A program made the position numbers and the translations under genes. A model generated the notes under the pieces. It saw only the letters and a program-made list of their open reading frames with translations. It was not told where the DNA came from and ran no database searches. Below, in pieces: positions 1 to 8,417 of a stretch of DNA of 64,000 nucleotides. This DNA is from Nitrospira sp. (lineage in GTDB: Bacteria; Nitrospirota; Nitrospiria; Nitrospirales; Nitrospiraceae), in contig JBAOHZ010000009.1 in NCBI GenBank assembly GCA_037045225.1, positions 62,001 to 126,000 of the forward strand. Reading direction: 5' to 3'. Each line of letters begins with the position of its first letter. The first letter of the stretch is position 1.

Positions 1-89
1 GGCCCATTTCTTTTCGTCGCAACGATAGCTTAATATGCAATGAAACCTGCGAATTCCATCCCGACCCGCGAGGTGGAGGAGGCATTATT

Positions 90-977
90 ATGGCTGAGCA
101 ACAAGGTGGCGCACCGCCGCAAGAAGAGGCGGCCGCCAAGCCCAATATTATTCCCGGCGTCAAACACGTCCTCGCCATCAGCAGCGGCAAGGGCGGCGTC
201 GGCAAATCCACCGTATCCGTCAATCTGGCCGTTGCCCTTGCGCTCACCGGAGCCAAGGTGGGACTGCTGGATGCCGATATCTACGGCCCCAACATCCCGA
301 TGATGATGGGCGTCGAGAAAGCACCCGAACAGCAAGACGGTAAAATCGCCCCGGCGGAAAGCCACGGCGTCAAGCTGATCTCCATGGGCTTTTTTGTTCC
401 TGAAGATACCGCCGTCGTGTGGCGTGGTCCGATGGTGCATACGGCCATCCAACAACTCTTCCGGGATGTCCTGTGGGGCGAGTTGGATTACCTGCTGATC
501 GACCTGCCGCCGGGAACAGGCGACGCACAACTCACGCTGACGCAGTTGGTGTCTCTGTCGGGCGCCGTCACGGTCACGACTCCGCAAGAAGTGGCGCTCC
601 ACGACGTGCGCAAAGGTATGATGATGTTCCAGAAGGTGAACGTACCCTTGTTGGGCATCATCGAGAACATGAGCTTTTTCCTCTGCGGCCATTGCGGCGA
701 ACGCACTGAGATCTTCTCCCACGGGGGAGGAGAACGGGCGGCGGAGAAACTGGGCATTCCCTTCCTCGGACGGGTGCCCATCGATCCGGCTATTCGCGCC
801 GGCGGCGATACGGGAAACCCGATCGTGGTCGCCAAGCCGGATTCCCCGCAGGCGCAGGCGTTTCGCGAGATCGCCGCGAAACTTGCCGCAGCGCTACAAA
901 CAGGCGAGGCAGGAGCGGCGAAGAGCCGGATTGCCAGTCTGTTAGACAAAATCAAACGTCCGGCCACCGGACACTGA
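90..977 (+). CDS. mrp: Mrp/NBP35-family iron-sulfur cluster carrier ATPase
   Basis: Cytosolic P-loop ATPase of the Mrp/ApbC/NBP35 family, which carries [4Fe-4S] clusters to apo-proteins. The 295-residue protein has the deviant Walker A GKGGVGKS at residues 33-40, the LLDADIYGPNIP switch segment near residue 60 and LIDLPPGTGDAQLT near 140. A C-x-x-C pair (CGHC, about residue 199) is the expected cluster-binding site between subunits. The N-terminal DUF59 domain found in some Mrp proteins is absent. The ATG follows a strong GGAGGAGG. A Rieske gene follows after 44 bases, so both may serve iron-sulfur metabolism. Family assignment is firm; clients are unknown. Confidence 0.93.
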   Translation: MAEQQGGAPPQEEAAAKPNIIPGVKHVLAISSGKGGVGKSTVSVNLAVALALTGAKVGLLDADIYGPNIPMMMGVEKAPEQQDGKIAPAESHGVKLISMGFFVPEDTAVVWRGPMVHTAIQQLFRDVLWGELDYLLIDLPPGTGDAQLTLTQLVSLSGAVTVTTPQEVALHDVRKGMMMFQKVNVPLLGIIENMSFFLCGHCGERTEIFSHGGGERAAEKLGIPFLGRVPIDPAIRAGGDTGNPIVVAKPDSPQAQAFREIAAKLAAALQTGEAGAAKSRIASLLDKIKRPATGH

Positions 978-1021
978 CCGGGCACCGGATCACGGAAGAT
1001 GTACGCACTCAGGGAGGATGT

Positions 1022-1327
1022 ATGGGCGAGTTGATCAGAATCGCAGGAACCGCCGACGTGAAGCCGGGAGCCGGTATGGTGGCGGAAGTGAACGGCAAGG
1101 CCATCGCCGTATTCAACGTGGATGGTGCCTTTTATGCCATCGACAATACCTGTGTCCATCGAGGCGGCCCACTAGGCGAGGGCGATGTCGAAGGCGATGT
1201 CGTGTCCTGCCCGTGGCACCACTGGCAGTTCAACGTGAAGACCGGAAGCTGCATCAACAATCCTTCGGCAAAAGTAACCGTATACGAAGTCACGGTGGAA
1301 GGCACCGACATTAAGGTCCGGCTGTAA
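1022..1327 (+). CDS. Small Rieske [2Fe-2S] ferredoxin-like protein
   Basis: A 101-residue protein consisting of one Rieske domain. The ligands are visible as C44-x-H46 (CVHRGG) and C63-x-x-H66 (CPWHHW). It resembles the soluble ferredoxin components of aromatic-ring dioxygenases and NirD-like proteins, not the membrane-anchored Rieske subunit of the bc1 complex, because there is no transmembrane segment. No oxygenase or reductase gene adjoins it, so its electron partner is unknown. It sits directly downstream of the mrp-like gene and is probably co-transcribed. Confidence 0.9.
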   Translation: MGELIRIAGTADVKPGAGMVAEVNGKAIAVFNVDGAFYAIDNTCVHRGGPLGEGDVEGDVVSCPWHHWQFNVKTGSCINNPSAKVTVYEVTVEGTDIKVRL

Positions 1328-1404
1328 CACAGGCGAGACCGCGTCGGTCGTCAATCGACCGCCACAGACCGATGTGTCCGACACAACAGTGAATGGAGGC
1401 TCCG

Positions 1405-1773
1405 ATGGCAGACAATACCTTGCCCCTGAAACACATTGAAGTCGCCGAAACATTCGTGCGGCTCTACGTCTTTCTGACGCAGTATATCGACCGCTGCGAA
1501 GATGAAGCCGCACGCAAGGAGTATCCGGAGGCCGAACTCCAAAAGCATCTCGGCGAAACCCGCGCCAAGATGATGGACATCTTGAAGGTGAACCCTGTCG
1601 TCAAGGGCAAGGTAGAGAAAGAATGTGAACGGGTCCTCGCACTAGGCAGCAAGTGTCTGATGGGCGGAACCGAAAAGGTGGCCGCGCTGGATGTGTTGGG
1701 AGCCGAACGCGTCATTCTCAAAAACAAGACCATCGCCTTGAGCGATCTGTTGGCCGTCTACCGCGCGCTGTAG
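1405..1773 (+). CDS. Uncharacterised small helical protein
   Basis: A 122-residue soluble protein that I do not recognise. It looks mainly alpha-helical, with no signal peptide or membrane segment and two cysteines (one in CEDEA near residue 33, one in KECERV near 76). An upstream in-frame ATG at 1393 exists, but the GGAGG at 1395-1399 lies six bases before the ATG at 1405, which decides the start. It ends six bases before the next gene, so the two are probably one operon. No function is proposed. Confidence 0.75.
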   Translation: MADNTLPLKHIEVAETFVRLYVFLTQYIDRCEDEAARKEYPEAELQKHLGETRAKMMDILKVNPVVKGKVEKECERVLALGSKCLMGGTEKVAALDVLGAERVILKNKTIALSDLLAVYRAL

Positions 1774-1779
1774 TCGTTC

Positions 1780-2133
1780 ATGTCCACCCCGGCTGGAGAG
1801 AAACACCAACTCGCCGGCTTTGATGCCCGGGAGCGGGGGTTCAATCGTCCGGTGGAATTTGCGCGAACTGCCTCGGGATACCAGGCGACGTTGCGCTATG
1901 AAACGACGCACATCGTCACTCCTGAAGCGCCGAGTACCGCCGAGGCCCTGCAGCACTTGATCGCCCTGCTCCAAGCGCAAGGATACACACAATTGCGCAG
2001 TCAGCAGAGTTATCGCGACGGCATCTACCTCGGATCGCAGGAGCTGTGGGTGGACTATCCGGACCGGCAGGCAGCCCCGGAGGTCGGACTCCTGGGCTTG
2101 CTGAAGAAATGGTTGGGACATTCACCTAAGTGA
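1780..2133 (+). CDS. Uncharacterised protein, 117 aa
   Basis: A 117-residue soluble protein, unrecognised. The middle (residues about 30-95) reads as alternating strands and one helix. It includes ALQHLIALLQAQGYTQLRSQ and a DGIYLGSQELWVDYPD segment, giving a compact alpha/beta fold. The C-terminus GLLGLLKKWLG is a possible amphipathic helix. The ATG is six bases after the previous stop. A GACGGC/GCCGTC hairpin at 2132-2147 just past the stop could end transcription, but it lacks a T-run. Confidence 0.7.
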   Translation: MSTPAGEKHQLAGFDARERGFNRPVEFARTASGYQATLRYETTHIVTPEAPSTAEALQHLIALLQAQGYTQLRSQQSYRDGIYLGSQELWVDYPDRQAAPEVGLLGLLKKWLGHSPK

Positions 2134-2271
2134 CGGCAGGCGCCGTCCGCGTGCCGTACCCCGACGACATTGACTCTCCTTCGCCTCACGCCTATAGTCC
2201 ATCCAGATCAATAGCCCGATCCTTCGCCTGCAGGCCTGTACCTGACTGGATCCGGCACCGGAAAATTCACG

Positions 2272-2709
2272 ATGTTCTGGGTTCACCTCCTGCTTCTCAC
2301 CCTTGTCGCACTCCTCTTGCCGGACGGGGCAACCGCCAAGGTCTATCGTTGCCAAGGCGCCAATGGCCGCACCATCCTGACAGACCAGCCGAAGGGCAAA
2401 CCAGGCTGCGTCGCGATCGACACGGCCACGCCCTCGCTCCCGGGAGGATTCACCCCGCCGGTGGAGCCGGACGAACCGGCACAGACTGAACTCCCGGCGA
2501 ATTTGATTTTACCATTCATTTCGGATGCCCCGATGGTTCCTCACCAACCGGGCCCTGGCGATCCGGTTTTGTCAGCACCGGCTGCAAAGGAGGCCTCAGA
2601 AAAGGCCGCCCCCGAAGCGCAACGTTGCTCACCACGGGTCAACCCGCTGAATCCCTTCGCCGGCGTGAATTGTTCACCGGCCTCAGGCGAGACACCGGCG
2701 GAGAAGTAG
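2272..2709 (+). CDS. Secreted DUF4124-like small protein
   Basis: A 145-residue exported protein. Residues 1-23 form a Sec signal peptide (hydrophobic core LLLLTLVALLL, cleavage after ATA). The next segment, KVYRCQGANGRTILTDQP, matches the pattern of DUF4124 (a short beta domain, xVYxWxDxxGxxxFTDxPP). The rest is proline-rich and low-complexity, with cysteines near residues 53, 119 and 132. It probably acts in the periplasm or envelope. The precise role of DUF4124 proteins is not established. Confidence 0.7.
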   Translation: MFWVHLLLLTLVALLLPDGATAKVYRCQGANGRTILTDQPKGKPGCVAIDTATPSLPGGFTPPVEPDEPAQTELPANLILPFISDAPMVPHQPGPGDPVLSAPAAKEASEKAAPEAQRCSPRVNPLNPFAGVNCSPASGETPAEK

Positions 2710-2817
2710 AATCTGTAGCCCTTCGCCGCACACGTCACCACCAGGCTCGATTGACTCTCCCGATGCCCCTTCATATAATGCCGAAACGAACCGTTTAAGC
2801 TGATCTCACAAGCACTT

Positions 2818-3192
2818 ATGTCTGCGTTCTCCGCTGGTTTTTTATCCCGTCGCGCACAGGATCTTCGAGCCGGTCTCCGGCACGCCTTTGCCGTGCGTCC
2901 CGAACAAGCAACCTTCACCATCGATGACTTGGCTCTGCTTGAACGGGTTGCCGACGCCGTCGTCGAGCGCCGCATGGCGGCACCGGCCACGCTGTTTCTC
3001 GAATCGATGGGGCCCATGAACTTTCTCGGCAGCCAGGCGCTGCACTTCCTGGCTCCCATCATTGAATGCGTGCTGACCGGCACGGAGCTCGCACAGATCG
3101 CGCGCCTCCTGGAGCAACGTGATTCCATTCATCGCCTGACCGCCCTCATCGAAGCCAAGGCCACGGCTCCTCAGGGGGCGTCCGCTCAATGA
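2818..3192 (+). CDS. Uncharacterised 124-aa protein coupled to the MutL-like gene
   Basis: A 124-residue, mainly helical protein with no signal peptide. Its last codons overlap the next start as ATGA (3189-3192), which implies translational coupling to the MutL-like ATPase. The core (VERRMAAPATLFLESMGPMNFLGSQALHFLAP) has a hydrophobic, proline-broken middle that could pack on a membrane or partner protein. I do not recognise the family. Its position makes it a likely first component of the 2.8-10 kb cluster. Confidence 0.72.
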   Translation: MSAFSAGFLSRRAQDLRAGLRHAFAVRPEQATFTIDDLALLERVADAVVERRMAAPATLFLESMGPMNFLGSQALHFLAPIIECVLTGTELAQIARLLEQRDSIHRLTALIEAKATAPQGASAQ

Positions 3193-5039
3193 CGGAACAG
3201 CCTCACGCGCCCGCAACACCGGCAACGGCCCTTCCCCTGAACGTCATCGTCGCGACCGATTGCGGCAGCACCACCACCAAAGCCATTCTGATCGAAAAGG
3301 TCGGGGAGGAGTATCGCCAGACCTACCGTGGTGAAGCGCCGACGACCGTCGAAGCGCCGTTTGAAGACGTCACCCGAGGCGTCTTGAATGCCATCGCCGA
3401 GATCGAAGAATTGTCCGGGCGGACGATTCTGGACGGCGACCGCATCATCACCCCCAACCAAGCGGCGCAGGGCGATCCCAAGCGAGGCGTGGATATTTAC
3501 GTGTCCACCAGCAGCGCCGGCGGCGGATTGCAGATGATGGTCACCGGCGTGGTACAGAACATGACGGGAGAAAGCGCTCAACGCGCCGCCCTCGGCGCCG
3601 GCGCTATCGTCATCGACGTCCTGGCCTCCAACGATGGACGGCTGCCGTACGAGAAGATCGAACGGATTCGAACCATGCGCCCGGACATGATCCTGATGTC
3701 CGGCGGCACCGACGGCGGCGCCGTGACCCATGTGGTGGAAATGGCGGAGTACATTGCCGCCGCCGATCCTCGACCGCGCTTCGGCAGTACCTACCGACTG
3801 CCGCTCGTGTACGCCGGCAACACAGACGCCCGCCCGCAAATCAAAACCATTCTCGGCGAAAAGACCGCCTTGGATTTCGCCGACAATATCCGGCCGGTCC
3901 TCGAGCGCGAAAACCTGGCGCCGGCCCGCAACAAGATCCATGACCTATTTCTCGAGCACGTCATGCAGCAGGCCCCCGGCTACAAGAAACTGATCGAGAT
4001 GGCCGGCGCGCCCATCATGCCGACTCCGGCAGCAGTCGGCGTCATCATGGAGACGATTGCCAAACGCGAACACATCAATCTGATCGGCGTTGATATCGGC
4101 GGGGCCACCACCGACGTGTTCTCGGTCTTCAACGGACTCTTCAATCGCACGGTCAGCGCGAACCTCGGCATGTCCTACAGCATTTCCAACGTGCTGGCGG
4201 AAGCAGGGCTCGACAACATCATGCGCTGGGTGCCGTTTACCATCGACGAACAAACCCTGCGCAACCGCATCAAGAACAAGATGGTGCGGCCCACGACGAT
4301 TCCGCAATCGCTCGATGAACTGCAGATCGAACATGCCATCGCGCGTGAAGCCTTGCGGCTGGCGTTGATTCACCACAAGTCACTCGCCACGGGGCTCAAA
4401 GGCATCCAGCAGGAACGCACTATTTCCGATGTGTTCGAACAGCGGACTTCCGGCAAAACCCTGATCGATCTGTTGACCCTGGATTTGATCGTCGGCAGCG
4501 GCGGCATCCTGTCGCATGCGCCACGCCGCATTCAATCCATGTTGATGATGGTCGATGCCTATGAACCACTCGGCGTCACGACACTCTCGGTTGACAGCAT
4601 TTTCATGATGCCGCACCTCGGTGTGCTCTCGACCGTGAACGAGCAGGCTGCCACCGATGTATTTGTGCGGGATTGCATGGTGTATCTCGGCACCTGTATC
4701 GCTCCGATCGGGCAGGGAAAAGACGGGGAGCGCTGCGCCGACTATGAACTTGCGTGGCCGGACGGACGGATGGAGAAGGGCCAGCTCGCATTCGGAGAGC
4801 TCAAACTGTTTGCGCTGACGCGAGAGCAGCAGGCCACGGTGACAATGCAACCGGCCAAACAGGTTGATCTCGGCAGCGGACCAGGACAGTCGTTCACAAA
4901 AACAGTACAGGGTGGCGTGGTCGGCCTCATGCTCGACGGTCGTGGTCGCCCCTTACAATTACCAGGCCAACAGGCTGCCCGTGTCGCCACCTTGAACAGA
5001 TGGTACCAGGCAGTCGGACTGTACCCGACGGGGAGCTAA
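3189..5039 (+). CDS. MutL/GlmL-like ASKHA-fold ATPase
   Basis: A 616-residue member of the MutL/GlmL family, the actin-like ATPases named as accessory proteins of B12-dependent glutamate mutase. Phosphate-binding loops are visible as DCGSTTTKAILIE (about residues 21-33) and GVDIGGATTDVFSVF (about 298-312), with MSGGTDGGAV near 170. It is longer than typical GlmL (about 460 residues), with an extra C-terminal region after residue 460. No glutamate mutase S/E, MeaA or other B12 enzyme is nearby. The neighbours are membrane proteins, so the usual reactivase role is doubtful. It starts inside the previous stop codon, and its own stop lies inside an inverted repeat. Confidence 0.88.
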   Translation: MTEQPHAPATPATALPLNVIVATDCGSTTTKAILIEKVGEEYRQTYRGEAPTTVEAPFEDVTRGVLNAIAEIEELSGRTILDGDRIITPNQAAQGDPKRGVDIYVSTSSAGGGLQMMVTGVVQNMTGESAQRAALGAGAIVIDVLASNDGRLPYEKIERIRTMRPDMILMSGGTDGGAVTHVVEMAEYIAAADPRPRFGSTYRLPLVYAGNTDARPQIKTILGEKTALDFADNIRPVLERENLAPARNKIHDLFLEHVMQQAPGYKKLIEMAGAPIMPTPAAVGVIMETIAKREHINLIGVDIGGATTDVFSVFNGLFNRTVSANLGMSYSISNVLAEAGLDNIMRWVPFTIDEQTLRNRIKNKMVRPTTIPQSLDELQIEHAIAREALRLALIHHKSLATGLKGIQQERTISDVFEQRTSGKTLIDLLTLDLIVGSGGILSHAPRRIQSMLMMVDAYEPLGVTTLSVDSIFMMPHLGVLSTVNEQAATDVFVRDCMVYLGTCIAPIGQGKDGERCADYELAWPDGRMEKGQLAFGELKLFALTREQQATVTMQPAKQVDLGSGPGQSFTKTVQGGVVGLMLDGRGRPLQLPGQQAARVATLNRWYQAVGLYPTGS

Positions 5040-5184
5040 TGGCTGATAGCGAATGGCTTATGGCAAGAAACCGAATGCGGATAGCCCATGCAACCAAGTT
5101 GGTCATGCAATCCGTTAGAGACAAGCCATGAATTATTCGCTCTTGGCTTCGGGCTCGTTGCCATCGGCTATTAGCCATCAGCTC
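5033..5184. repeat. Inverted-repeat element, family B
   Basis: Arms at 5033-5056 and 5161-5184 are inverted copies with 4 mismatches in 24. The left arm contains the stop codon of the MutL-like gene. A related right arm, sharing AGCCATCAGCTCTT, occurs at 10105-10130 at the other end of the same cluster. No coding content was seen. It is probably a non-autonomous dispersed repeat. Confidence 0.6.
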
Positions 5185-5197
5185 TTATCATGAGGAG

Positions 5198-5315
5198 GTT
5201 GCTCTCGCGCCCTGCGGCGAGGCCGCAAGGCGCGAGAGCCCCGAGTCGTACCGGAAGTTGTACGGTGAGGGGAGCGAGCAACTGAGAACGAAGCGGTAGG
5301 GCGTTTTCAGCAACC
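5198..5315 (-). repeat. 118-bp palindromic element, family A, with 18-bp hairpin
   Basis: Terminal repeats GGTTGCT/AGCAACC (5198-5204, 5309-5315). One side holds a near-perfect hairpin: arms 5201-5218 and 5222-5239, loop GAG, one mismatch. A second small dyad, CGTAC/GTACG, lies near the middle. Read on the minus strand it matches the other family A copies in this window (GCTGAAAA, then CTTCGTTCTC, then the CGTAC dyad, then GCCTTGCGGCCT). It ends four bases before the start codon at 5320, inside an otherwise tightly packed gene cluster. Confidence 0.7.
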
Positions 5316-5319
5316 GACA

Positions 5320-6447
5320 ATGGCGCATTCGTATACACCAGGCTTAACCGTCACCGAACGGACCACCGTTCGCCGCAGGCGTATTCTCCCGCTGCCCGGA
5401 ACCGTCCTGGTCGAGGTAGGAGCCCCCGTGCACGCCGATACCGCTGTGGCCCGCGCGGAGTTGCCGGGCAAAGTCGTTCCGCTCAACCTGGCCAACCAGC
5501 TGGGCATTGCACCGGATGAGATCAACGACTATCTGGTAAAGAAGGAAAAAGATTCGGTTCAGAAGGACGACGTGCTGGCCGAGAACAAACCCTTCATCAA
5601 ATGGTTTAAAACGGAAATCCGCTCGCCGATCACCGGCAAGGTGGAATCCGTGTCCACCATCACCGGCCAGATTCTATTGCGGGAACCGCCGCGCATCCTC
5701 GAACTGCGCGGCTATATCGACGGCTCGATCGTCGAAGTCCATCCCGATCAGGGCGTCACCGTCGAAACGACCTGCAGTCTGGTGCAAGGAATCTTCGGCA
5801 TCGGCGGGGAAACCAGCGGCGAATTGGTCATGGGCGTCACATCGCCGGAGCAACCCCTGACGCCTGAGCTGCTGACGCCGGCGATGAAAGGCAAGATCGT
5901 CGTCGGAGGCGCATTCCTGCCGGCCGCCACCATGACCCGCGCCAAAGAGCTCGGCATCGTCGGGCTGGTCGTCGGGGGGATTCACGACAAAGACCTGCGC
6001 GCGCTGCTCGGATATGACCTGGGCGTGGCAATCACCGGCAGCGAACAGGTCGGCTTCACGCTGATCCTGACGGAAGGGTTCGGCACAATCCCGATGGCGC
6101 CCAAGACATTCGCCCTGTTGTCCTCCCGGGCGGGCCAGAAGGCGTCTATCTCAGGGGCGACTCAAATTCGAGCCGGTGTGATTCGTCCGGAAATCATCAT
6201 CCCCCAGGCGGCACTCGCCGGCGGCACCAAGCCTCCACGGATCGAACGCGAAGGCATTCAGCTCGGCGATCCCGTGCGAGTCATCCGCGACCCGCTGTTC
6301 GGCAAGATCGGCGCCGTGTCCGGCCTGCCCTCAGAACTCAGAGCGATTCCCACCGAGAGTGAAGTCCGCGTGCTCGAAGTCCGGTTTCCCGACGGCACGA
6401 CCACCGTAGTGCCCCGCGCCAACATCGAAGTGATCGAGGGAGCATGA
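5320..6447 (+). CDS. Uncharacterised beta-rich protein with lipoyl-like and KOW-like segments
   Basis: A 375-residue soluble protein. The N-terminal half (PGTVLVEVGAPVHADTAV at about 26-43, then RSPITGKVESVSTITGQIL near 104-122) has the GxV/VxxGxxV pattern of a split biotinyl/lipoyl-type beta barrel, but no modifiable lysine motif is clear. The centre is an alpha/beta domain (GLVVGGIHDKDLRALLGYDLGVAITG). The C-terminus (GDPVRVIRDPLFGKIGAVSGL near 310-330) resembles a KOW/SH3 barrel. It lies between the MutL-like ATPase and the membrane proteins and overlaps the next start as ATGA. It may be the cytosolic scaffold of that system; this is inference. Confidence 0.78.
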   Translation: MAHSYTPGLTVTERTTVRRRRILPLPGTVLVEVGAPVHADTAVARAELPGKVVPLNLANQLGIAPDEINDYLVKKEKDSVQKDDVLAENKPFIKWFKTEIRSPITGKVESVSTITGQILLREPPRILELRGYIDGSIVEVHPDQGVTVETTCSLVQGIFGIGGETSGELVMGVTSPEQPLTPELLTPAMKGKIVVGGAFLPAATMTRAKELGIVGLVVGGIHDKDLRALLGYDLGVAITGSEQVGFTLILTEGFGTIPMAPKTFALLSSRAGQKASISGATQIRAGVIRPEIIIPQAALAGGTKPPRIEREGIQLGDPVRVIRDPLFGKIGAVSGLPSELRAIPTESEVRVLEVRFPDGTTTVVPRANIEVIEGA

Positions 6448-7691
6448 GCCGCGTGCCACACTACCTTCGCCTCCTCTCTCTGGCCCTCGCGATGCTCGCG
6501 TGCCTGCCGTCGTTCCTCCCGGCACAAACCCTCCCGCAGCGCCTTCGGGTCATCGATACCCCCAGCGATGGGGGCGGCAGTCTCACAGTCCTCTGGGCTC
6601 CCTCGGCAAACGACAGCGCCACGTGGAAATATCAAATCCTGCTGCATGAGGGTAGCGTGCCGGCAGACCCGTCCGCATGGAAAGTCGTCGCCGAATTTCC
6701 GGCAAACACCCGCTATGTTCGCGAGGGCAAGACCGCCTGGTGGACGAGGTCCGGCGACCCCGGCGATCATCTCTTCCTGCTCAAGAACGGGAAGGGCGTC
6801 GAGCTGAAAGCCAACCAAGCCTATGCCGTCACAGTGGCTGCCGCGAACGGTCAGGAACGGGTGATCGCCCTACCGATCGTCGCCTCGCCGGAACCGAACT
6901 GGATGAATTGGAACCAACTCAACAATCTAGTGCTGGCCTTGATGTTCGGGGGCGTCGTGTTCTACGCCATCAACCTGGCCAGGCGGAAAGAGATTTTCTT
7001 ACGGCGGATTCCCGGGCTCGATGCCGTCGATGAAGCCATCGGGCGCGCGACGGAATTGGGCAAACCGATTCTCTACATGACCGGGGCGCACGATATGAAC
7101 GATCCCTCGACGATCGCCGCCGCCGTCATCCTAGGGCGTGTCGCCAAGAAGGCCGCCGCCTATGAAACCGAACTGCTGGTGCCGCACCGCGAGCCGATCA
7201 CCATGGCCGTGTGCCAGGAAATTACCAAACAAGCGTACATGGAAGCCGGCAAGCCGGACCTCTTCAAGGAGGACGCAAACTTTTTCATCACGAGCGATCA
7301 GTTCAGCTACACCGCGGCGGTGGACGGCATCATGCTTCGCCGGAAACCGGCGGCCAACTTTTTCATGGGTTCGTACTTTGCGGAATCGCTGCTCCTGACC
7401 GAAACCGGCGCCAGCACCGGAGCGATTCAAATCGCCGGGACGGACTCCGATCACCAGCTGCCGTTTTTCGTGACGACCTGCGACTACACGTTGATCGGTG
7501 AGGAACTGTATGCCGCCAGCGCCTACCTGTCGAAAGAGCCGATCCAGATCGGCACCCTGCGCGGGCAAGACCTGGGGAAGGCCTTCGTGTTGGTTGTCAT
7601 CGGAATCGGAACAGTGCTGGCCACGCTCGCCGTCGTCACAGGCAACAATTGGGCACAGCCGCTGCTCGACCTCTTCAAGGATCTCAAATGA
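6444..7691 (+). CDS. DUF6754-like membrane protein with exported beta domain
   Basis: A 415-residue protein. Residues 1-28 form a signal peptide. An exported segment of about 125 residues looks like a fibronectin-III or beta-sandwich domain (LTVLWAPSANDSATWKYQILL). A membrane segment follows at about 157-176 (LVLALMFGGVVFYAINLA), then a large cytosolic domain (about 180-370) and a C-terminal membrane segment (AFVLVVIGIGTVLATLAVVTG). The cytosolic part, with GKPILYMTGAHDMNDPSTIAA, matches what I recall of DUF6754. Both ends overlap neighbouring genes by four bases, marking a tight operon. Function is unknown. Confidence 0.78.
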   Translation: MSRVPHYLRLLSLALAMLACLPSFLPAQTLPQRLRVIDTPSDGGGSLTVLWAPSANDSATWKYQILLHEGSVPADPSAWKVVAEFPANTRYVREGKTAWWTRSGDPGDHLFLLKNGKGVELKANQAYAVTVAAANGQERVIALPIVASPEPNWMNWNQLNNLVLALMFGGVVFYAINLARRKEIFLRRIPGLDAVDEAIGRATELGKPILYMTGAHDMNDPSTIAAAVILGRVAKKAAAYETELLVPHREPITMAVCQEITKQAYMEAGKPDLFKEDANFFITSDQFSYTAAVDGIMLRRKPAANFFMGSYFAESLLLTETGASTGAIQIAGTDSDHQLPFFVTTCDYTLIGEELYAASAYLSKEPIQIGTLRGQDLGKAFVLVVIGIGTVLATLAVVTGNNWAQPLLDLFKDLK

Positions 7692-8338
7692 TTTTTCTTC
7701 GCCGCCAACTGCCGCTGCTCATCACGATGGTCACCGGCCTCGTCATGGCCGCACAGTATTACGTGCCGCATCCGGCCTCCGAGCAACTGCTGACCACTGT
7801 CACCAAATGGCTACAGATCATCGGCGGCTTCGCCCTCGTGTTGGGGATTACCAGCCTCTTTCACGTGCATGCGTCAAAAATCAGGCGGAAGGAAGCCGGC
7901 TGGGCGTACAGCCTCGTCCTCTACGTCGGGATGCTGGGCACCATCATCGTCGGGCTCTGGAGCGGCGGGAAAGAAAGCATCGACGGGGCGCTGACGTCTT
8001 TCGGCTGGGTCTACTCCTATACCCTCGTGCCGCTGCAGGGCACCATGTTTGCAATCCTGGCCTTCTTCATTGCTTCCGCCGCCTACCGGTCGTTTCGGGC
8101 GCGCAGCCGTGAAGCCGCGGTGTTGTTGGTGGCTGCCGTCATCGTCATGATGGGGCGGGTGCCGCTCGGCGAATATCTGCTGCCGATCAGCGGCGACCTC
8201 TCCAGCTGGATTCTGAATGTCTTAAACGCGTCGGTGCGTCGCGCCATCTTGATCGGCGTGAGCCTCGGCGCTGTTGCCCTCTCGTTCAAGATCATCTTCG
8301 GCGTCGAACGCTCGTACCTGGGCGGAGGCAAGGAATAA
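7688..8338 (+). CDS. Polytopic membrane protein of the MutL-like cluster
   Basis: A 216-residue integral membrane protein with about six hydrophobic segments: LLITMVTGLVMAAQYYV, IIGGFALVLGITSLFHV, LVLYVGMLGTIIVGLW, MFAILAFFIASAAY, VLLVAAVIVMMG and ILIGVSLGAVALSFKII. Its ATG overlaps the previous stop (ATGA at 7688-7691), which fixes the start. A basic loop (HASKIRRKEAGW) follows segment two, suggesting a cytosolic face there. No transporter family was recognised. It is probably a membrane subunit working with its neighbours. Confidence 0.78.
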   Translation: MIFLRRQLPLLITMVTGLVMAAQYYVPHPASEQLLTTVTKWLQIIGGFALVLGITSLFHVHASKIRRKEAGWAYSLVLYVGMLGTIIVGLWSGGKESIDGALTSFGWVYSYTLVPLQGTMFAILAFFIASAAYRSFRARSREAAVLLVAAVIVMMGRVPLGEYLLPISGDLSSWILNVLNASVRRAILIGVSLGAVALSFKIIFGVERSYLGGGKE

Positions 8339-8339
8339 C

Positions 8340-8417
8340 GTGGCGCGTCGTTCCTATCGCGTGAAGCGCAAGCGCTTCCGAATGACAGCCCCTTCACGGT
8401 TCGCGAGGAACAACTGA
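8340..8417 (+). CDS. Candidate 25-aa arginine-rich micro-ORF
   Basis: GTG at 8340 begins one base after the preceding stop. It is preceded by AAGGA (8330-8334) and runs 25 codons to TGA at 8415-8417, whose A is the first base of the next ATG. The peptide reads MARRSYRVKRKRFRMTAPSR followed by FARNN, with nine arginine or lysine residues. Coupling at both ends and a ribosome site support translation. It could equally be a chance reading of a GC-rich spacer. If made, it might bind acidic membrane lipids, RNA or a partner subunit. Confidence 0.35.
   Translation: MARRSYRVKRKRFRMTAPSRFARNN

Noticed and set aside
3189..5039. Calling the ATPase a glutamate mutase accessory protein (GlmL)
   Set aside because: Family resemblance is clear, but no mutase subunit is in the window and the protein is about 150 residues longer, so a functional GlmL name would mislead.
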